NCBI RefSeq assembly: GCF_900188445.1
Contig: NZ_FZOR01000052.1
Coordinates: 1 to 53,977, forward strand
From: Actinomadura meyerae
Lineage (GTDB): Bacteria; Actinomycetota; Actinomycetes; Streptosporangiales; Streptosporangiaceae
Length of the DNA stretch: 53,977 nucleotides
Direction of reading: 5' to 3'
Below are positions 8,595 to 16,510 of the stretch, one piece after another. The notes under the pieces were generated by a model. The model had not been told where the DNA came from, did no database searches, and saw nothing but the letters and a program-made list of their open reading frames with translations. The translations under genes were made by a program, and so were the position numbers. Numbering within the stretch: position 1 is the first letter of the stretch; each line of letters begins with the position of its first letter.

Positions 8595-9581
8595 TCAGGC
8601 CGCGAAGCTCTCCTTGTAGAGGTCGGCGACGATGTCGTACGACCGCAGCCGGTCGGCGTGGTCGAACACCTGCGTCACGACCATGACCTCGTCGACGCCG
8701 GTCCGCCCGATCAGCGCGTCGAGCTGCGCCCGGACGGTCTCCGGCGAGCCCATGACCTGGTCGGCGAGCCGCGCGTCGATCATCTGCCGCTCCAGCGGCG
8801 TGTACGGGTGCGCGGCCGTCTCCTCCGGCGTCGGCAGCGGCCCCGGGGCGCCCTGCCGCAGCCGCAGGAACGAGAGCGCCTGCGGCGCGGCCAGCTCCCG
8901 CGCCCGCTCGTCGGTGTCGGCGGCGGTGACCGACACGCCGATCATCGAGTACGGCTCCTCCAGCGCCCCCGGGCGGAACGAGTCGCGGTACAGCGCGAGC
9001 GCCGGGACGGTGTTCTCGGCGCTGAAGTGGTGCGCGAACGCGAACGGCAGCCCGAGCAGCCCGGCGAGGCGGGCGCTGTAGCCGCTGGAGCCGAGCAGCC
9101 AGATCGGCGGCTCGTTCCCGGCCGCCGGCGTCACCTTGCTCTCGGCGGCGAAGTAATCGCGCAGCTCGATGACCTGCTCGGGGAAGTCGTCCACCGACAG
9201 CGCCTCGGGGGAGCGGCGCAGTGCCAGCGCGGTGGCCTGGTCGGTGCCGGGGGCGCGGCCGAGGCCGAGGTCGATGCGCCCCGGGTAGAGCGCCTCCAGC
9301 GTCCCGAACTGCTCGGCGACCACCATCGGCGCGTGGTTCGGCAGCATGACGCCGCCCGACCCGACCCGCATCGTGGACGTGGCCGCCGCGACCTGCCCGA
9401 TCAGCACGGCCGTCGCCGAGCTGGCGATGCCGGGCATCGCGTGGTGCTCGGCGAGCCAGTACCGGTGGTAGCCGAGCCGCTCGGCGTGCCGGGCCAGGTC
9501 GAGGGTGTTGCGCAGCGCCTGGCCGGACGTGGAGCCGCTGACGACGGGGGCGAGATCGAGGACGGAGAAGCGCACGGTCAT
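8595..9581 (-). CDS. LLM-class flavin-dependent oxidoreductase (MsnO8-like)
   Basis: 328 residues with the bacterial-luciferase (LLM) fold. The N-terminal FSVLDLAP strand, YHRYWLAEHHAMPGIAS, RVGSGGVMLPNHAP and GRIDLGLGRAPGTDQ are the conserved FMN/F420 pocket segments of the MsnO8/YvbT-type group. It probably oxidises an unknown organic substrate with reduced flavin. ATG at 9581 is chosen because homology begins there; the frame extends upstream to 9629 through a Pro/Gly-rich stretch without family similarity. It lies between a small membrane protein and the PucR gene, all on the minus strand, so read-through from 9951 to 5578 is possible. Confidence 0.88.
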   Translation of the reverse strand: MTVRFSVLDLAPVVSGSTSGQALRNTLDLARHAERLGYHRYWLAEHHAMPGIASSATAVLIGQVAAATSTMRVGSGGVMLPNHAPMVVAEQFGTLEALYPGRIDLGLGRAPGTDQATALALRRSPEALSVDDFPEQVIELRDYFAAESKVTPAAGNEPPIWLLGSSGYSARLAGLLGLPFAFAHHFSAENTVPALALYRDSFRPGALEEPYSMIGVSVTAADTDERARELAAPQALSFLRLRQGAPGPLPTPEETAAHPYTPLERQMIDARLADQVMGSPETVRAQLDALIGRTGVDEVMVVTQVFDHADRLRSYDIVADLYKESFAA

Positions 9582-9627
9582 ACCGTGTGCCAACCCGCCG
9601 GGCGGCGGTCCTCTTCCCGGGGCCGCC

Positions 9628-9666
9628 ACATGACCATGAGGGCGGCTACATGACCATGAGGGCGGC
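9628..9666. repeat. 20-bp tandem duplication across a stop codon
   Basis: ACATGACCATGAGGGCGGC occurs at 9628-9646 and again at 9648-9666 with period 20. On the minus strand the inner copy encodes the last residues of the membrane protein and abuts its TAG stop (9646-9648); the outer copy lies in the 3' untranslated region. Confidence 0.85.
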
Positions 9667-9951
9667 GACGAGGACGGCGGCCACCGACCCGAGCACGACG
9701 GGGGCGGCGATGCAGAGCCACGACCAGTTCACCAGCGCGCGGGCCCGCGCCGGGTCGTCGGCGAAGCGGGTCTCGGCGCGGGTGTAGAGGACCGCGGCGG
9801 CGACGGCGAGTGGGAAGAACACGAGCGTCGTCAAGGTGCCGAGGACGAAGGCGGCGACCTGCCCGAGCCGGGTGTACGTCCCGTCCGGGCCGATGCCGAA
9901 GGCGAGGACGGGGGCGGGAGAGGGGACGGCGAAGGGGGCGGTTGCGGTCAT
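9646..9951 (-). CDS. small two-helix membrane protein
   Basis: 101 residues. A Pro/Ala N-terminus with FGIGPDGTYTRLGQ precedes membrane helix 1 (residues ~32-56, VAAFVLGTLTTLVFFPLAVAA). A charged cytoplasmic-looking loop with Glu, Arg and Asp follows, then helix 2 (residues ~74-98). The layout resembles the DUF4190/CD225-like small membrane proteins of actinomycetes, but I cannot assign a family. The reading frame ends in ALMVM, which is partly encoded by a 20-bp tandem duplication continuing beyond the stop. A short dyad ATCAC-N7-GTGAT at 9964-9980 lies just upstream of the start. Confidence 0.65.
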   Translation of the reverse strand: MTATAPFAVPSPAPVLAFGIGPDGTYTRLGQVAAFVLGTLTTLVFFPLAVAAAVLYTRAETRFADDPARARALVNWSWLCIAAPVVLGSVAAVLVAALMVM

Positions 9952-10013
9952 CTCAGCGCACCGATCACTAGAACTGTGATGCGGATCATACGCGTCGCGA
10001 CCGCCGTAATCGA

Positions 10014-10046
10014 GAGGCCGGCCGCCCTTTTCCGGCGGCCGGCCTC
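10014..10046 (-). terminator. intrinsic terminator of the secreted nuclease gene
   Basis: A perfect 13-bp dyad, GAGGCCGGCCGCC at 10014-10026 and its complement at 10034-10046, with a 7-base loop, starts 10 bases beyond the nuclease stop codon. It lacks a U run, as is common for actinomycete terminators. Confidence 0.75.
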
Positions 10047-10056
10047 CCGGTGCGCG

Positions 10057-11745
10057 TCAGCGCAGGTTCAGCCCCAGCAGGACGGGGTCGTGGTCGGACG
10101 CGCGGAACGCGTCCGGCCGGTAGAACCTCGCCGGGTTGTACTCGGTGTTGTAGTCGAGGAACACCGGCTCGTCGCTGTTGATGTGCCAGATCGTCGCGCC
10201 CGTCACGTGCCGCTCCAGGGACCGTCCGGCCAGCGCGTGGTCCAGCTCGCCCGACTGCCCGTCGAACACGTAGCTGTAGCGGTCGGACGGGCGGACGAAG
10301 CGCCGCGTCTGCGAGGCGAGCCCCGCGCCGGCGAGCACCTTCACCGGGTCCTCGGCCCCGTAGGCGTTGAGGTCGCCGACGACGAGCGGGTTCCGCACGC
10401 CCTCCGCCAGCTTCGCGATGGCCTTCGCCTGGGCGACGCGCCGGGCGTTGTAGCAGCCCTGGCCGTCGCCCTGGTCCTCGTCGGGGCCGGTGGCGCCGCC
10501 GCAGCCCTTCGACTTGAAGTGGTTCACGATCATCGTGAACGCCGTCCCGCCGGACGCCGGGCGGAACGTCTGGACGAGCGGCGGCCGGTCGAACACCGGG
10601 TCCTGCGACGACCGGGCCGCGCCGTCCGGCACGACCTTCGCCGGCTTGTAGATGAGCGCTACGTGGATCTCGTCCGTCCCGGGATAGGGGTGCCGGACCC
10701 ACGCGTACGTCCCGGCCCCGGCCCGCTCGTTCAGCCGGTCGACGAGCGCCTTCACGGCGGTGTCGCCGTTGTTCTCGACCTCCATGAGGCCGACGACGTC
10801 GGCGTCCAGGCCGGTGAGCGCGGCGGTCAGCTTGGCGAGCTGCCGCTCCTGCTCCTCGGCGGTGTTCGCGCCGCGCCGGTTGAGCGTCGTGAACCAGTTG
10901 AGCGTGTTGAAACTGGCCACGCGCACGTCTCCGCCGACGTGCCCGGGCTTCTTGGGGGCCGGGTTGGTGTTGGCGAAGTGCGCCGTCTTCGTCGGTTCCA
11001 AGCGGTACTCGCCGAACCCGTAGTTGAGCACGCCGGTGAGCCCGTTCACCGAGTCGCCGATGCGCAGGACGCGCGGGTCGGTGTAGGGGATGGCGTCCGG
11101 GTTCTGGACGTTCGACCCGTCGTCGACGAGCAGCTTGCGCGCGTCGTTCTCGGCCTGGGTGGCGCCCTGGCCCTCGGTCGGCTGGAAGAGCCGGCCGCCC
11201 GCCGACACGGTGACCTCGCCGTACCGTCCGAGCTGGTAGACCTCGGTGGCGGTGAGCCGCTGCCCGAAGCGCAGCAGCATGCCCTCGTACCGCTCCAGCG
11301 TGGCGCCGCCCCGCAGGGGGAGGTCGACACGAGTGGGAGCGACCCGGCCGGTGCCGCACACGTCCACGACCGTGACCGGTGACAGTTCGGTCAGCCCGTT
11401 GTACTCGACGGCCTTGCCGGTGACGAGGACGCGGTCGCCGGGAGACACCTCCTGCGTGGAGTACACGAAGATCCCGTCGGAGGTGCGCGGGTCCCGGTCG
11501 GGCGCCGGGTCCTGCACGAAGAAGCCTTTGAGCTGGTCGGACCGCTGGAAGTCGGCGGTGACGACGCCCTCGACCCGGACGGTCTGTCCGGCGAGAGGGC
11601 TCGCGTCGCCGGGGCCCTGGACCTCGGCGATCCGGTGGTCGGCGGGAGTGCCGCAGGTGGACGGCTCCGCCGCGGCGGCCGCCGGCACGCCGGCGGTGAG
11701 GCCGGCGGCCACGGCGGTCGCGACTGCTGCTGCTGTTCGGCGCAT
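10057..11745 (-). CDS. secreted endonuclease/exonuclease/phosphatase-family nuclease (ExeM/NucH-like)
   Basis: 562 residues. A Sec signal peptide (MRRTAAAVATAVAAG, cleavage after an Ala run near residue 27) is followed by an OB-like domain (QTVRVEGVVTADFQ, FFVQDPAPDRDPRTSDGIFV), then the EEP nuclease domain from VRVASFNTLNWF. Catalytic-type motifs are GLMEVENNGD, VNHFKSKG, VVGDLNAYGAEDP and the terminal SDHDPVLLGL. This architecture is that of extracellular DNases/nucleases such as ExeM, which degrade environmental DNA. ATG at 11745 has no Shine-Dalgarno sequence but begins the signal peptide exactly; a TACTCT -10 box seven bases upstream suggests a leaderless transcript. Possible PHO-box repeats overlap the expected -35. 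A strong hairpin follows the stop. Confidence 0.9.
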   Translation of the reverse strand: MRRTAAAVATAVAAGLTAGVPAAAAAEPSTCGTPADHRIAEVQGPGDASPLAGQTVRVEGVVTADFQRSDQLKGFFVQDPAPDRDPRTSDGIFVYSTQEVSPGDRVLVTGKAVEYNGLTELSPVTVVDVCGTGRVAPTRVDLPLRGGATLERYEGMLLRFGQRLTATEVYQLGRYGEVTVSAGGRLFQPTEGQGATQAENDARKLLVDDGSNVQNPDAIPYTDPRVLRIGDSVNGLTGVLNYGFGEYRLEPTKTAHFANTNPAPKKPGHVGGDVRVASFNTLNWFTTLNRRGANTAEEQERQLAKLTAALTGLDADVVGLMEVENNGDTAVKALVDRLNERAGAGTYAWVRHPYPGTDEIHVALIYKPAKVVPDGAARSSQDPVFDRPPLVQTFRPASGGTAFTMIVNHFKSKGCGGATGPDEDQGDGQGCYNARRVAQAKAIAKLAEGVRNPLVVGDLNAYGAEDPVKVLAGAGLASQTRRFVRPSDRYSYVFDGQSGELDHALAGRSLERHVTGATIWHINSDEPVFLDYNTEYNPARFYRPDAFRASDHDPVLLGLNLR

Positions 11746-11751
11746 GGCGGG

Positions 11752-11795
11752 AGAGTAGGGCGCGGCTCCCGCGCACCGGCGAACCGTTAATGAAG
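11752..11795 (-). promoter_or_regulatory. candidate PhoP-dependent leaderless promoter of the nuclease
   Basis: On the minus strand two adjacent 11-base units, CTTCATTAACG (11795-11785) and GTTCGCCGGTG (11784-11774), resemble the Streptomyces PHO-box repeat GTTCACC plus four bases. A TACTCT -10 hexamer (11757-11752) follows at the spacing that would place the PHO units over the -35. The predicted transcription start falls on or next to the ATG at 11745, which explains the missing ribosome site. The match is partial, so this is an inference. Confidence 0.45.
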
Positions 11796-11919
11796 ACTCC
11801 ACCAATTTGCAATGGATTGTCGGAATCTTGGGCATCGCGCGACCCGCCCTTTGCGAAACGCCCCGGGCCTCCGGAGGGATAACCGGCTGAGCAGCCCCGC
11901 CGAACCCCCGAGGAGGGCC

Positions 11920-12741
11920 GTGACCGAAGCGTCCGCAGCGTCGGAGTCGCCGGGCGAGGGAGCCGCCCGGACCCGCGACATCGTCCTCGTCTTCGCCCTG
12001 CTGCTGATCATCACGGCGGTGCTGGTGGTCGTGCTCGTCCAGGCATGGCCCGCGGGCCCGCAGACCGGACCGGACGGGCGCACGGAGGTCACCCCGTCCG
12101 CCAAGACCGTCCATTTCCCGGGCTGGACGACGACCATGTCGCGGGAGACCAGCCTGTTCGTGATCGTGATGGCCGCCGGGGCCCTCGGCGGCATCGCGCA
12201 CGTCCTCCGGTCGTTCTACTGGTACGCCGGGAACCGGGCGCTGCGCCGGAGCTGGCTGCTCATGTACCTGCTGCTCCCGATCGTCGGCGCGCTCTTCGGG
12301 CTCATCGTCTACCTCGTCGTGCGCGGCGGCCTGACCTCGCCGTTCGGCGGCGCGGGCGACATCAACCCGTACGGGATCGCGGCCATCGCCGCGCTCGTCG
12401 GCCAGTTCTCGCGCGAGACCGCCGAGAAGTTCCGGGACGTCTTCTCCACCCTGCTGGCGCCCGCGCCGCAGGGTCGCGACCACGCCTTCACCCCGGCCGT
12501 CACCGCGATCGAGCCGCTCAGCGGCCCGCCCGGAACGCGGGTCACGATCGCCGGATCGGGGCTGGGATCCGCGACGTTCGTCCGGTTCGGCACGGGCCGG
12601 GCCCCGGCGACGGACGTGACGGACACGCGCGTGGAGACGATCGTCCCGGACGGGGCCGCCTCGGGGCCGCTCATCGTGGTCACCCCGACCGGCGCGGCGG
12701 CGAGCTCGGAGACGTTCACGGTCGAGCCCGCGCCCGGCTGA
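11920..12741 (+). CDS. membrane protein with C-terminal IPT/TIG domain
   Basis: 273 residues. GTG at 11920 is chosen because GAGGAGG ends four bases upstream; the frame opens earlier at 11812 without a ribosome site. Three membrane helices are visible: about residues 20-43 (DIVLVFALLLIITAVLVVV), 78-98 (LFVIVMAAGALGGIAHVL) and 112-135 (LLMYLLLPIVGALFGLIVYL). A loop with FSRETAEKFRDVFSTLL follows, then a C-terminal immunoglobulin-like IPT/TIG domain (AIEPLSGPPGTRVTIAGSGL to ETFTVEP). TIG domains are adhesion or carbohydrate-contact modules; the partner here is unknown. The gene is divergent from the nuclease and convergent with the nitrilase-like gene. Confidence 0.75.
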   Translation: MTEASAASESPGEGAARTRDIVLVFALLLIITAVLVVVLVQAWPAGPQTGPDGRTEVTPSAKTVHFPGWTTTMSRETSLFVIVMAAGALGGIAHVLRSFYWYAGNRALRRSWLLMYLLLPIVGALFGLIVYLVVRGGLTSPFGGAGDINPYGIAAIAALVGQFSRETAEKFRDVFSTLLAPAPQGRDHAFTPAVTAIEPLSGPPGTRVTIAGSGLGSATFVRFGTGRAPATDVTDTRVETIVPDGAASGPLIVVTPTGAAASSETFTVEPAPG

Positions 12742-12774
12742 CCGGGCGGGTGAGCGGGGCCCGGTGGGCGGGGG

Positions 12775-14226
12775 CTACTTCGCCTCGCGCCAGTGGTCGT
12801 GCCAGGCGTCGTAGGCGGCGCCGGGGAACACGCGGGGCAGCTCCGAGGTGGGCAGCCGGCCCAGTTCGGCGCCCGTCCGCGCGACGCCGAACTGCCGGTC
12901 GCCGGCGTAGGCGCTGCGGTCCAGGCTCTCGGGGCCGGCGACCAGGCAGGTGTAGCGGGGGCCGGGCAGGTCGGCGTCGGGGATCGCGGCGCCGACCGCG
13001 AGGCTGTTGGACACCGTCACCCAGGCGCCGAGCTCGGTGATCTGCCGCGCGGCGCCCTGGTCCTCCCAGCGGTGCTCCAGGATCGGCTTGGAGAAGATCG
13101 GGACGAGCAGGTGCGACACCCCGCACGCCAGCAGCTCCCGCTCCCAGCGGATCGAGCGGCCGAGGTCCTCGCAGATCAGCACGGCGAGTCGGCCGAGCGA
13201 GCAGTCGAGCACGCTGACCCTGCGGCCGGGCCGGATGTGCTCGGCGGCGGTGCCGTCGCCGGGCGCGTCCGGCAGCCGCCACAGCCTCCGCTGCGCCGCG
13301 TCGAGCGTGAAACCGGACAGCTTGTCCTGGACGAGCAGCTCCCGCCCGGTCCAGCGGTCGAGCAGGACGGCGCGGTTCGGCGGCGGGTCGCCGCCGCCGA
13401 GCGGCCCGGTGCCGAGCATGAGGAAGCGCAGCGGGCGCCGGTCCCGGTCGCGGCCGGCGGTGTCGAACGCGACCTCCTTCCAGTGCTCCAGCAGCGCGTC
13501 CGACAGCGACGCCTCCGGCATCACGGCGAGCTGCGCGCCGGACTCGTCCAGCCGCCGGATGATCGCCTTGATGCGGCTGCGCAGGCCGGAGGAGTCCATC
13601 GGGCGGAGCCGGTAGACGGTGCCGCCGTCCCGCTCGGCGAACTCGATCTCGACGTCGTCGTAGGTCTCCAGCACCGGCGCGCAGCCGACCGCGACCGGCT
13701 CGTCCCGGCTGAAGTGCGGGTCGTGCACCGCGGGCAGGACGCTGTGGTCGATCAGCTCCCACTCGGCCTGCGGGACGCGGTGGACGCCGAAGAACTCCGC
13801 CTTCGTCCGCAGCCCGCGCGGGCGGCCGGGGAAGGCGCAGCGGGGCAGCAGCGCGCCGGTCGTGCCGGGCCCGTTGAACCTGCCCTCGGTCAGGTAGTTG
13901 ACGAGCACCCCGGCCAGCGCCGGGGCCTCGTGGTAGGGGGCGTACGGGCTGGCGTGGGCGAGCGCGATGTCGAGGCCGAGCAGGAGGGTGAAGCGCCCGA
14001 GGTCGCCGCGCTCGGCGACGATCCGCGCGGTGGCCGCGGGGTCGAGGGCGCCGTGCTCCAGCACGGTCTCGGCGATCTCGTTCGCGCGGCGCCGCACCCG
14101 CTCGTCCTCGTACCAGCGCGTCGCCGTCCAGCCTGCGAAGACGTCGTCGGGCATCGAGTCGTAGAGCTCGACGAAGAGATCAGCTGGGTCGGCCGGATAC
14201 ACGGCTGCGGCCCACTGATCCGTCAT
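12775..14226 (-). CDS. nitrilase-superfamily (carbon-nitrogen hydrolase) protein with unknown N-terminal domain
   Basis: 483 residues. The C-terminal ~290 residues carry a nitrilase-like Glu-Lys-Cys triad: Glu238 in LAVMPEASLSD, Lys302 in LLVQDKLSGF and Cys352 in LAVLICEDLGRS. The fold would hydrolyse an amide or nitrile C-N bond. The N-terminal ~200 residues (DVFAGWTATRWYEDERVRRR, HASPYAPYHEAPALAGVLVN) are not recognised. ATG at 14226 follows a G-rich stretch. It is divergent from a winged-helix regulator across 172 bases, an arrangement often seen for a regulator and its target. Ordinary amidases of this superfamily are 260-310 residues, so the extra domain is unusual. Confidence 0.7.
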   Translation of the reverse strand: MTDQWAAAVYPADPADLFVELYDSMPDDVFAGWTATRWYEDERVRRRANEIAETVLEHGALDPAATARIVAERGDLGRFTLLLGLDIALAHASPYAPYHEAPALAGVLVNYLTEGRFNGPGTTGALLPRCAFPGRPRGLRTKAEFFGVHRVPQAEWELIDHSVLPAVHDPHFSRDEPVAVGCAPVLETYDDVEIEFAERDGGTVYRLRPMDSSGLRSRIKAIIRRLDESGAQLAVMPEASLSDALLEHWKEVAFDTAGRDRDRRPLRFLMLGTGPLGGGDPPPNRAVLLDRWTGRELLVQDKLSGFTLDAAQRRLWRLPDAPGDGTAAEHIRPGRRVSVLDCSLGRLAVLICEDLGRSIRWERELLACGVSHLLVPIFSKPILEHRWEDQGAARQITELGAWVTVSNSLAVGAAIPDADLPGPRYTCLVAGPESLDRSAYAGDRQFGVARTGAELGRLPTSELPRVFPGAAYDAWHDHWREAK

Positions 14227-14398
14227 AAGCGCCCCCGGGGGGATTGACAGGCACGGTTACGGCTGGTGGCTCGATGGTAACTCTCCCGGAGCCCCGAGAC
14301 CGTGTCGTCTGCAACAGAGACCCGCGTCACTTGACATTGACTTGGCATGGACGCACGCTGGAGGTGTCCGGCGATGCTCGTCGACCAAGGAGTGAGCC
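14227..14398. promoter_or_regulatory. divergent intergenic region between nitrilase-like gene and winged-helix regulator
   Basis: 172 bases. Toward the regulator, TTGACA at 14331-14336 overlaps into TTGACT at 14337-14342 and either could serve as a -35, but no convincing -10 follows at 16-18 bases. A further TTGACA lies at 14243-14248. AAGGAG at 14387-14392 is the ribosome site of the regulator. Confidence 0.35.
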
Positions 14399-15097
14399 GT
14401 GCACACCACGACCGGCAACGACCCCGTCCCCGCGGCCCCCGGCGCCCCCGGGATCCGCGACCGCCGCACCGAGATCCGCCGCCTCATCGACGCGATGGAG
14501 CACGCGAAGATCATTAGTGACGGCCACTTCTCCGCGCTCGGCATGCTCATCACCGACGCCTCGCTGAGCGCCGACGAGCCGGCCCTGACCGAATGCCAGG
14601 ACGGCCTGCAATGGCTGCACCGCCACTACCTCGACGTCGACCGCCTCGACGGCGCGCAGCGCGAGCAGCGCGGCCGCATCCTCGGGCTGATCGACGTCGT
14701 GCACTGGGCGCTGAAGCGGCTCCCGTCCGGCCTCCAGCTCGCGCTGCAGCCCGACGGGCACGCGGCGCGCTTCCTGGTCGCGGTGTCCCGGCGGCAGGGC
14801 CTGTCGAACCAGCAGCTCGCCGCCGAGCTGGGCACGGACGAGACCGAGATCAGCCGGGTCGGCCGCAAGCTGCTGTCGGCGGGCGTCGTGTGGCGGCGCA
14901 AGGAGTGGCGTCACAACGCCTGGGACCTCACCCCCAGGGGGCGCCACTATCTGGAGACCTCGGGCCTGCTGCGCGCCGGTTCGGCGTCGGAGCGGGCCGC
15001 CGAGCGGCCGAGACTGTCCCCGGACGCCGTCCCGCAGCGCAGCGAGGAGCCGCGCCAGGCGCCGCCTCCGGACCGTCCCCGCCCGGCCCGCGGGTGA
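14399..15097 (+). CDS. winged-helix transcriptional regulator (MarR-like)
   Basis: 232 residues. An N-terminal helical region (IRDRRTEIRRLIDAMEHAK) is followed by a winged helix at about residues 124-185: GHAARFLVAVSRRQGLSNQQ, LAAELGTDETEISRVGRKLL and the wing WRHNAWDLTPRGRHYLE. This resembles MarR/PadR-like DNA-binding domains. The C-terminal ~45 residues are a Pro/Arg/Glu-rich disordered tail. GTG at 14399 follows AAGGAG with a six-base gap. Its divergent placement next to the nitrilase-superfamily gene suggests that it controls that gene; no ligand can be predicted. Confidence 0.75.
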   Translation: MHTTTGNDPVPAAPGAPGIRDRRTEIRRLIDAMEHAKIISDGHFSALGMLITDASLSADEPALTECQDGLQWLHRHYLDVDRLDGAQREQRGRILGLIDVVHWALKRLPSGLQLALQPDGHAARFLVAVSRRQGLSNQQLAAELGTDETEISRVGRKLLSAGVVWRRKEWRHNAWDLTPRGRHYLETSGLLRAGSASERAAERPRLSPDAVPQRSEEPRQAPPPDRPRPARG

Positions 15098-15135
15098 GGC
15101 GGGGCACCCACCGCCGGGGCGGGGCTGCCGGACGG

Positions 15136-16356
15136 TCAGGTGCGGCGGGCCAGCGGCAGCGCGAGCAGCATCACGGCGGCCGTCAGCGCGAAGGCGACCG
15201 GGTAGCCGGTCTGCGCGACGGCGGCGCCGAAGGCGGCGCCGCCCACGCCCATCCCGCCGTCGTAGCCGGTGTTCCACAGCGCGCTGACCGTCCCGTAGGC
15301 GGACGCCGGCGCCCGCTCGTACATCATCGACAGGCTCGCGTTCTGCGTGACGCCGAAGCCCGCGCCGAACACGGCCATCGAGGCGAACACGGCGGCCGGG
15401 TGCGGGACGAGCACCAGCAGCGCCATGCCCGCCGCCGCCACGGCCAGCGCGGGCAGCAGCAGCCGGGACGCGCCGTGCCGGTCGCCGGCGCGGCCCGCCC
15501 ACCAGCGCGCGGCGGTGGTCGCGGCCGGCTGGACGAACAGCGCCGCCGCCGCGACGCCCCCGTTCGGCACCGCCTCCGGCAGGAACGTGATCAGGATGCC
15601 CGCCGCCATCGCGGTCGCGGCGAACGCGGCGGCCGGGCGCAGCAGCGCCGGCGACCGCAGCCCCGCGACGATCCCCAGCGGCCGCCGCGGTGACCGCGAC
15701 GCGTCGCCGCCGGGGGACGCCGAGGGCGCGCCGCCGCCGGGGGACGCCGGGGGCGCGGCGAGCCCGCGCGGGATGCCGGGGAGCACCGCGAGCGTGACGA
15801 GCGAGGCGGCCGCGCTCGCCAGGAACACCGGCTCATAGCCGATCCGGTCGGCGAGCCACACGCCGAGCGGCAGCGCGAGCACCGCCGGCGCCCCGGCGGT
15901 GATGCCGAACAGGCCGAGCGCCTCGCCGCGCCGCTCCGCCGGGGCGAGCGCCGCCACCAGCGCGTTCGGGACGACCACCGCCACGCCGAAGCCGAGCCCC
16001 CGCACCAGGCTCGCCGCGAGGACCATCGGCAGCCCGGACGACAGCGGCAGCGCGAGCGTCGGCAGCGCGAGCAGCAGCGTGCCCGCCCCGAACACCGCCC
16101 GGTACCCGAACCGGCCGAGCAGCCGGGGGAGGGCGAGTTCGGCGAGGACCGTCGTCAGCATCAGCGCCCCGGTGGCGAGGCCCGCGCCGGCCTGCCCGGC
16201 CCCGCCGTCCACCGCGTACATCGGCACGACCGACAGCAGCAGGAAGACGCCCGTCAGGCTGGTGACGGTCGCCGTGAACAGCAGCGCCAGCGGCCGGGTG
16301 ACCAGGCGCGGGCGCGGCCCGCCGGTGCGCTCGGCACGCCGCAGTGACTCGCTCAT
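15136..16356 (-). CDS. major facilitator superfamily transporter
   Basis: 406 residues with about 12 hydrophobic segments, the length of a drug:H+ antiporter-type MFS protein. Motif-like segments are LPRLLGRFGYRAVFGAG between helices 2 and 3 (the motif A position) and AGRAGDRHGASRLLLP between helices 8 and 9, separated by a Pro/Gly/Ser-rich central loop (PPASPGGGAPSASPGG). ATG at 16356 (MSESLRRAERTGG) is chosen because the frame upstream runs through the promoter region without family similarity. The substrate is unknown; efflux of a small molecule is likely. It is divergent from the secreted lipase, and an inverted repeat lies in the shared promoter region. Confidence 0.85.
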   Translation of the reverse strand: MSESLRRAERTGGPRPRLVTRPLALLFTATVTSLTGVFLLLSVVPMYAVDGGAGQAGAGLATGALMLTTVLAELALPRLLGRFGYRAVFGAGTLLLALPTLALPLSSGLPMVLAASLVRGLGFGVAVVVPNALVAALAPAERRGEALGLFGITAGAPAVLALPLGVWLADRIGYEPVFLASAAASLVTLAVLPGIPRGLAAPPASPGGGAPSASPGGDASRSPRRPLGIVAGLRSPALLRPAAAFAATAMAAGILITFLPEAVPNGGVAAAALFVQPAATTAARWWAGRAGDRHGASRLLLPALAVAAAGMALLVLVPHPAAVFASMAVFGAGFGVTQNASLSMMYERAPASAYGTVSALWNTGYDGGMGVGGAAFGAAVAQTGYPVAFALTAAVMLLALPLARRT

Positions 16357-16387
16357 GGACGCGACATTAGGTGACCGACCGGACAGT

Positions 16388-16417
16388 CCTGTTCTTGGGT
16401 TCGTTGCTAAGAACGGG
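16388..16417. promoter_or_regulatory. inverted repeat in the MFS/lipase divergent promoter region
   Basis: CCTGTTCTT (16388-16396) and AAGAACGGG (16409-16417) form a 9-bp dyad with one mismatch and a 12-base centre, 31 bases from the MFS start codon. The size and symmetry fit a dimeric repressor operator; no regulator gene of the TetR or MarR type lies directly alongside. Confidence 0.4.
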
Positions 16418-16510
16418 CGCCGACCCTGTGACCGGAGTGCATTCCGCGCGCCGGACGTGATCGGCACAGTCGTCTGCATTCGGTTTCCAGCCCCGTCTCC
16501 TGGAGCGAGA

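Noticed and set aside
11746..12483. N-terminal extension of the nuclease frame by about 245 residues
   Set aside because: The extension is antisense to the TIG-domain gene, is low-complexity, and would bury the signal peptide that begins at 11745.
15899..16510. Upstream extension of the secreted lipase frame
   Set aside because: It runs antisense through the MFS gene and the divergent promoter; the ATG at 16511 has a ribosome site and starts a proper signal peptide.
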